Below are positions 58,263 through 64,000 of a stretch of DNA of 64,000 nt, one piece after another. Location: contig NC_092593.1 in assembly GCF_047663525.1 (NCBI RefSeq), positions 29,042,501 to 29,106,500 of the forward strand, given 5' to 3'. The notes below the pieces were generated by a model. It was not told where the DNA came from. It did no database searches and saw nothing but the letters and a program-made list of their open reading frames with translations. A program made the position numbers and the translations under genes. Position 1 is the stretch's first letter. Every line of letters starts with the position of its first letter. Source of the DNA: Anas platyrhynchos (Eukaryota > Chordata > Aves > Anseriformes > Anatidae).

Positions 58263-60497
58263 TGCAGACTTACCTGTGCACTGCAAGTGCCGGGGAATTT
58301 ACTGCCCCTGTCAGTAGCAAGGAGGTGCTGCTGTGTCGCTGATGCAGCCACCAGCATGCGGTCTTCAGTGCCTACCAGCCTGCGAGCTGAAGAAACGCCA
58401 TCCCTCTCCATACTGGGCATTGCAGGGAGGAAGGATGCAGGGCAGCGGTAAATGAAGGCCAGATCTGAGATAAAACAGAGAAGGGAGATGGTGCTCAGCT
58501 CCTAGGGGCTGGGGGAGGCTGCAGGAAGACGCTGAGCAGAAATGCTAGTGGGGCAGCGCAGGTGGTGGGGGGAGGCAAAGCAGCATCCATTATTTATGCA
58601 CCCTCTGCAGTGAGCTCGCAGGGAGTGGGGATTGGCCAGGAAGTGGGTCAGGACGAAGCACGATGAGGCAAACAAAACCCAAAGTCCTCATGTGTGGCCA
58701 CTGCTGATCAAGAAAACCCAAGAGCCGAAGGGGAGGCAGTGCTGATGTGTCCGGCGTGGCTGAGGGATGCAATGAGACAAGAGAGCCCTGCTGCTCGCCA
58801 GCCTTCCCCCCTTCGGTCTCCCCGCATGCCCGGCAGGGAGGGGGATTCATGCATTTGGCACAGCCTGGTGCTCCTGTGTGCAGAGAGGAGGTTTTAGTTT
58901 TGCATGATGAATTTGTGTGAAAGCCTGCAGAGAGGGCCTGTGGGCCTGGCATGGCATTGGCAGGCTGTCCAAAATGGCAAGTGATGCTCCTGATGTGTGT
59001 TTTATCACCCTGGCTTTTCCCAGGGAAAACAATGTCCTTGTCTTCTGCCCCAAAGGCAAAAGGTCAAGGCGCAGGTCTGAGGGTGGCTCTGCAGGGGCTT
59101 AGCAAGGGTTATCCATCCCTGGGCTTCAGCTTCAGGCCTCACCTGTGAACACGAGGAGGTCTGGTTGCTTAAACCATGTTCTCATGTCTGACTAATTGTG
59201 CTTGCAGAAACAACAGCCACATCTGCACTCGTAGGAGCATCAGACTGGTGGGCACCGCGAGCTGCCTGGAGTGCCTGCACCTAGTGGCTCGAGGTCTGGG
59301 CTGTTGAAGAAGCCAAGTTTTAAGCCAAATGACAACATCTTCCATGATGTTCCTACCTGTGGTAAGACTTCACCGTTATGGGTTGGCTTCAGCACATATG
59401 TGTCCTATGATCCCTGCTCAGCCAGTTTGTCCATGGAGATCACAAGGTACACTAAATCCCTTTTTCTATACGGAAGCCTAAATTTGGCTGTTTCAAGATC
59501 CTTGAAAGGTGTTGGGAAAACTCCTAATATTCCAGTCAGGGGAGAATTTTTGAAACACATGACTGGCAGAAAACTGAGGCCGAACGCACACCAAGTCTCG
59601 GAGAAGTGCTGGCGCTGCTGCCATCCACTGCAGGTAATCCCATAGACGCACACTGAAGGGTTCCTTGTTTTCCTCCAAGGCTGCTGGTGTCAGTCATGAG
59701 TTAGGGAAAACCTTGTGCTGAACTGAGTCAAGTTCCCATCAGGTCTGGCAATGTGTGTTTTTTTTGTTGTTACTGTATTTTTTTTTTCTTAAGGGGGGAA
59801 TAAATGAGCACTCACACACACTGCTAACAACAACGTGAAGCATTTTCCTCTTCAAGAGCCCTTCCTCCCTACCCAACGCCTTCCTTTTAAAGGAGGGTGC
59901 AGAAGTCAAGCAGAGTCGTGCATCATCCAGCAGGCACGCGGCACTCCACCGCCGTGCTCTGGGATTCCTCGAAGCCCGCGCTGCACGGGGAGAGCAGAGC
60001 TGGGGCATGGAAACAGCACTGGGGGGCTGCAGCCTGGCAGCGTGCTCCTTCCCCTCGGAGCAAGAAATGTCAAGGAGAATTAGCGAGATGGCTGCGGGCT
60101 TAGCCTGCAATTGGAAGCAACTGCTGTTCGTAAGCAGGCTGTGACTGCTCAGCCTTGCTAATCAGATTTCGGAAGGCGCTGGGCTGGCTCATGCTAGAGG
60201 GTGCCCGTTGCGTGTTTTGCTCACTGCGCTGTGCTGATGGGGTCGGTGTTTCGGAGAAGAAAGAGGAAGGTTTCCGTGGGGCGAGCCTGGTTCAATAACC
60301 AGAGGTTGTGTTGGAGCAGAGGTCAGAAAGCCACTTGGAGGCCTGCCCACCTCGGGCATGGCTCTGAGAGCCGTGCTGTGGGTGATGCGGAGCCAGCAAG
60401 GCAGGACCAGAAACTCCAAGGTGTCACAACGCAGCCTCACCAGAACAGACCTGCTGGTGGGGGGGAGCCCCAAAACCCGACCCCCAAAACTTGTTCC

Positions 60498-60526
60498 CAA
60501 AAAAATGCGCACACACAAAAAAATGC
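60498..60526. repeat. Two-copy direct repeat in A/C-rich tract
   Basis: CAAAAAAATGC at 60498-60508 and 60516-60526, inside a C/A-rich stretch from about 60468 to 60545 with no G-rich complement. Confidence 0.8.
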
Positions 60527-60865
60527 CCCTCCCAAAAAACCAGGGCAGCTGGCCTCTGCAGGCCTCCAGAGCACGGGCAGCAGGGTGCCAGGAGGCAGAG
60601 CACCCTGGCGCAGGGCAGCATGCAGCTGCACCCCTCCTGGCCGTGCTTTAGCCCCTGCGCAGGAGGGGATGGAGGGATGCTTGAGACGAGGGAAGCGGGG
60701 ATCCTCTGCACTGGATCGAGGCTTTAATTAATGAAGGATGGGGTGATTTGGCAGCGTTTGCTCGGTGCCAGCTCCCGGGAGGAATACAAGTCTCCTTGTG
60801 TTTCCCAGTTGAAGCAGCTTCCGCCGGCGCTGCCTGTGCTCTCGGCTGTGCTGTATATGGCACGG

Positions 60866-60875
60866 CTATTTTTAG
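60866..60875. promoter_or_regulatory. Canonical MEF2 site
   Basis: CTATTTTTAG is the textbook MEF2 recognition sequence. It lies 7 bases before the X-box palindrome, and a CAGCTG E-box follows at about 60925. Confidence 0.45.
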
Positions 60876-60882
60876 AAAAGCA

Positions 60883-60900
60883 GGGTTGCCATGGCAACCC
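60883..60900. promoter_or_regulatory. Perfect 18-bp RFX X-box palindrome
   Basis: GGGTTGCCATGGCAACCC is an exact palindrome containing GTTGCCATGGCAAC, the optimal RFX-dimer binding sequence. Chance occurrence of this exact palindrome in 64 kb is very unlikely. Function as a ciliary or other enhancer is inferred. Confidence 0.55.
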
Positions 60901-61604
60901 AGTGTGTTTTTTTGTTAAATATAGCAGCTGTTGCAGGGAACTCTTGTCCTTCTGGATGCAAAGGCTGTGTTTTCGCCCTCTGACAGCGCTCAGGGTATTA
61001 AACGCAGATGAGAAAGGATGATTAAGTGTGCGGAAGCCCAGCAGAAACCACGGCTCTGTAATTACACGGAGGGGCTTTGAACAGCGCCGTGCGCGCCTGC
61101 TGCTCGGGGAGCAGCTCCCTGCATCGCCAGCGTGTGGGGACAGGGGCACGGGGCTCTGCAGGGGGCTGCGGGCTGTGAGACCACCCACCCCTCTCTCTTG
61201 CTAGCCAGGATGCTCACCCACTGGCCACCAAGGCTGCCCAGGAGGGCACGGGTCCCCTTCCCTGGGCTGCAGCGTGAGAGCCGAGCGCCCCAGTGCCATG
61301 CGGTGGCCACGCTTCGGAGGCCGAGGGGAGACCAAGGGGTTCCCTTTGTTTCTGTTTGTTTGTTTGTCAGCTCCGGAGGGGAGCAGCACTGGAGGATTTC
61401 ATTCCCGCAGGCCTGCTTCACTTTGGCTTTGTCACTTCTTTACCGGACCCCTGGGTGGTGCAAACAGATCCCCTCAAAGTGCCTTTTCTCTTCTGCTGGG
61501 AGGAGGCCGAGGATGAGGGAGCTCTCTTCCCGCCAGCTTTGTTGCACGGCTGGCACTTCTCCTCCCCATTTTGGGGGCTTCCTGGCTCTGCAGGCCCCAA
61601 GAGG

Positions 61605-61646
61605 CACTCGTGGGTTTAGGATTTAGGATTTAGGGCCACTCGTGGG
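61605..61646 (+). repeat. (TTTAGGA)n flanked by 10-bp direct repeats
   Basis: CACTCGTGGG at 61605-61614 recurs at 61637-61646. Between the copies are three TTTAGG units (TTTAGGA, TTTAGGA, TTTAGGG) and C. The layout resembles a small insertion with a target duplication, or a local slippage duplication. Confidence 0.8.
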
Positions 61647-63076
61647 CAGCCTCTGCCTTGCGTTGCCTCTCCCTCCCGCGTGGCACCCACACAGCCGCGT
61701 GCACGGGGCCGCTTGGGCTGAGGGCGGTGTGCCGGCTGGGAGATGGAGGCCTTTTTTTAATTAACTGCTCTTTGCCTCGTTAAATGAAAAAGGAAACCTA
61801 GCGAGCTGGAGATACACAGCAGGGCTTAGGGTCTTTGTGTTTTTCTTTGAAAAGGGGATAGAAGCACAAACAAATAAAGAAACAGAGTTGAAACAGCTTG
61901 GTTTAAAATATCCACGGAGGTCACTGTGACCAGGACTTCAACAGGAATAACATATCTCCTGGATCCTTATCTGTTCCCTGGGCTATCATGAGCGGGATCT
62001 ATTGCTGGGGATGTTATTGCTTTTTTGAATTTAATTGCATGAATGTTGCTTATGCAAGCAGAACACGGCCGGGGAGGGGCTCTCCTTCCACCAACTGTGG
62101 GCACTGGGGCTTGGCTTGGCCCCGCTGCCCATGTCCCCAGCTGCTTAGCCCTGTATCTGGCTCTGGTGAGCCTGGTCCTGAATGGATAAAGAAAGGCTGA
62201 GCTTCCCCAGGAACGTATATTTATTAAAACTTCTGCCTCTGCTTATATGTCCACTTCCCTGCGTATTCAGCGATCATCTCAGTGTTTATGCTCCCCGCTT
62301 TCCCCCCATTGATTTATGGGCTTATTGTAATCTCTCCATTGTGTCGCTTCCCCCTCCAGGCAGTGGGGAGCAGGCAGCAGTCCTGGGAGGTTTTTCCTTC
62401 ACCCTGCCTGTTTGCTGGTCCAGCCCTCCAGCATTCGCAGCAATTTGTGTGAGGAAGTGCCACGCTTCAGCTGTGGTACCAAAATTTGATGAAACCATGT
62501 TTTTCCCAGCAAGGATGCTCTTGAGGGCAGTGCGGTCTCCCTAGCAGTGATGGGGAGTACTGCGAGGGATGAAATGCTTTTCACTTCTTTAGGAGACGGC
62601 TACAGATCTCAGCTGTCCCTCTCAAATATACTGCTGCTCCTCTCGTGGGACCAGGGGCTCATATAAAGCCTTTTACCAAAGCCTTTACACGCTCAGCTCC
62701 TCATCAGGACAGCCAGGAGCTGCTTAATGCATCTCGTGTTGGCTTCCCATCCTCTGTCCATGGGGCAGGTGGCCCACGAGCGTAGAGGTGAGGGTATCTC
62801 AGCACCTCTAGAAACGTGGCCTCTTGCCATCAGGCCAACACCTGATGGGGAGAGGCAGGGTGGGCATGCAGGGAGGCTGAATAAACCCATGTGGTATTCC
62901 TGCCTGGCATCGCCAGGGGATGCAGGGACCTCGCTGGGGTGGATGTCCCTCATGAGCCAGCTCTGTGGGTCTGGTCACTGTGCCACTGCCTGGGAAGGCT
63001 CTCTGATTTTCAAGAGAGAGATCATCTCCTGAACAAGAGCCACCAAAAGGACAGGGTGGTACTGGAAGTGTCTGGC

Positions 63077-63164
63077 TTTTTTTTTTTTTTTTTTCCACAT
63101 TTATTTTTTTTCTGGGAAACAGACAAATATCAGAGGGATTTGGGCTTGTTTGTTTGTTTGTTTT
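63077..63164. repeat. Poly-T run and (GTTT)n tract
   Basis: T18 at 63077-63094, a further T8 run, then four or five GTTT units at 63147-63164. On the minus strand AATAAA precedes the A18 by only five bases, too close for a normal cleavage site. Confidence 0.85.
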
Positions 63165-64000
63165 CCCCGGGAGCAGACTTTTCGGCTCGATCCCTTCCAA
63201 GCACAGTACTGTACCAGTACTCAGTGCCTTTGCCAGGCCTGCCTCAGCAGCCGTACCAGTCGCGGCATGTTTTTGTGCCATTTGGGGAAATCCTCTGAGA
63301 CAGGCAGCTCAACAATAACGTTGATTTAGGGAGAAAGTCCATAACTTCTGCACAAAGAAGAGGCTGAGCACCTGTGGTGGCTCACACTGCCTGGAGAGGT
63401 GACTGGGGACAGAAGAAGGAAGGAGCTGGCTGCTGGGACACGTGGAAGCAGCACAAGCCCCAGGGTGGCTGCTGAGTGCTGAGCTGCTGGGAAAACCTGG
63501 GCACAGCAGGTGCTGAGCCTGCTGCCAGAAATGTGGCCTCTGTAGAGGATGCAGAGGAAAGCATCTTCTCTGCAACAGGAGGTGGCTTTGCTGGTGACCT
63601 GCCTCCTGTGCTGGCTTCCTCCTGGCTTTCTGCTGGTGAGCAAGGGCACCTTCTCTTGCGCCTGGCACCAGAAAGTGCCTGTAGCCTGTGACAGCCTCAG
63701 ACGAGCTCGGGTTAAATTCCTGACTTCAACCTCAGGGGTTCCAGCTAGTCCCTAGAAACAGCAAGAAGCTTCCGAAGGAGGAGCTGCAGCCCAGGAGTGG
63801 GACCAGGAGCCTTTAGCGCCTCTTTTTGTCACTGGCTTCATTCCCCTCCCCAGCCTGTGGGTGAGCCCACCAAGAAGACCTCCCAGCAGAACAGGACGAG
63901 ATCAGATTTGCCCACAAACTCTAACGTAGCCAAGGTTTTCACACCCCTCCCTGGATCGGGAGCAATTTGAGTAGCACTGGTGCCTGAACCAAGGCTGTGG

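Larger units (their letters stand above)
55767..60865. other. Gene-free stretch
   Basis: Includes TATATAAA at 55940-55947 without a supported transcript, T-rich tracts near 56573-56598 and 59757-59789, and the hairpins listed separately. Open frames up to about 190 codons at 57344-57913 (-) lack features. Confidence 0.45.
60901..64000. other. Gene-free stretch to window end
   Basis: GC-rich at 61.0-61.8 kb, otherwise mixed. Contains the TTTAGGA triplet, a T18 run (63077-63094), a GTTT repeat (63147-63164) and the 8-bp inverted repeat CCATCAGG/CCTGATGG at 62827-62848. No exon is supported. Confidence 0.45.

Noticed and set aside
1..64000. tRNA genes, CRISPR arrays, phage or bacterial operons
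   Set aside because: No GGTTCRANNCC arm with a matching acceptor stem, no spaced direct-repeat array and no ribosome-binding-site-led gene runs were seen. CR1 elements place the DNA in a bird-like vertebrate.

Overview
The window reads as vertebrate, almost certainly avian, nuclear DNA. The main evidence is a set of CR1 LINE fragments: four with the bird-type 3' end or the CR1 reverse transcriptase, and one much older. No Alu-, B1- or L1-like sequence was seen. Short microsatellites and A- or T-runs are scattered throughout. No rRNA, tRNA, CRISPR, bacterial operon or intact known protein gene was found. The window looks intergenic or deep-intronic, and nearly all short open reading frames are what chance would give.

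Layout. From 1 to about 11 kb the DNA is AT-leaning and holds a CR1 stub (4.2 kb), an RE1/REST-like site (3.5 kb), a structured candidate regulatory block (5.28-5.64 kb) and a homeodomain/POU-rich block around a 14-bp palindrome (9.4-9.6 kb). A 40-bp sequence occurs twice, at 9.99 and 11.38 kb. From about 11 to 22.5 kb the DNA is visibly GC-richer. It carries a CR1 end (15.6 kb), a nested hairpin beside a CpG-rich patch (16.77-17.22 kb) and an AT-rich island with an exact inverted repeat (17.87-18.08 kb). From 22.5 to 33 kb there is a 14-copy ATTTT microsatellite (26.9 kb), a polyadenylation-signal-plus-poly(A) scar (28.3 kb) and the largest CR1, a dead reverse-transcriptase fragment (30.26-31.29 kb). 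An ancient minus-strand CR1 remnant follows at 33.5-33.9 kb. Positions 34-47 kb hold little that can be named.

The best protein-coding candidate is on the minus strand at 47.62-48.21 kb. It is an open frame with coding-like third positions, splice-acceptor-like sequence upstream, and a stop followed within about 100 bases by two AATAAA signals, so it resembles a terminal exon of a gene I cannot name. The last 16 kb hold a degenerate CR1 end, an old palindromic amniote repeat (55.2 kb), two overlapping, mutually exclusive hairpins (56.6 kb), and a canonical MEF2 site next to a perfect 18-bp RFX X-box palindrome (60.87-60.90 kb).

No co-operating gene set or new system can be demonstrated. The most useful leads are the candidate terminal exon, the structured regulatory-like blocks and the 40-bp duplication. 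All functional statements about regulatory sites are inferences from motif reading without alignment or expression data.
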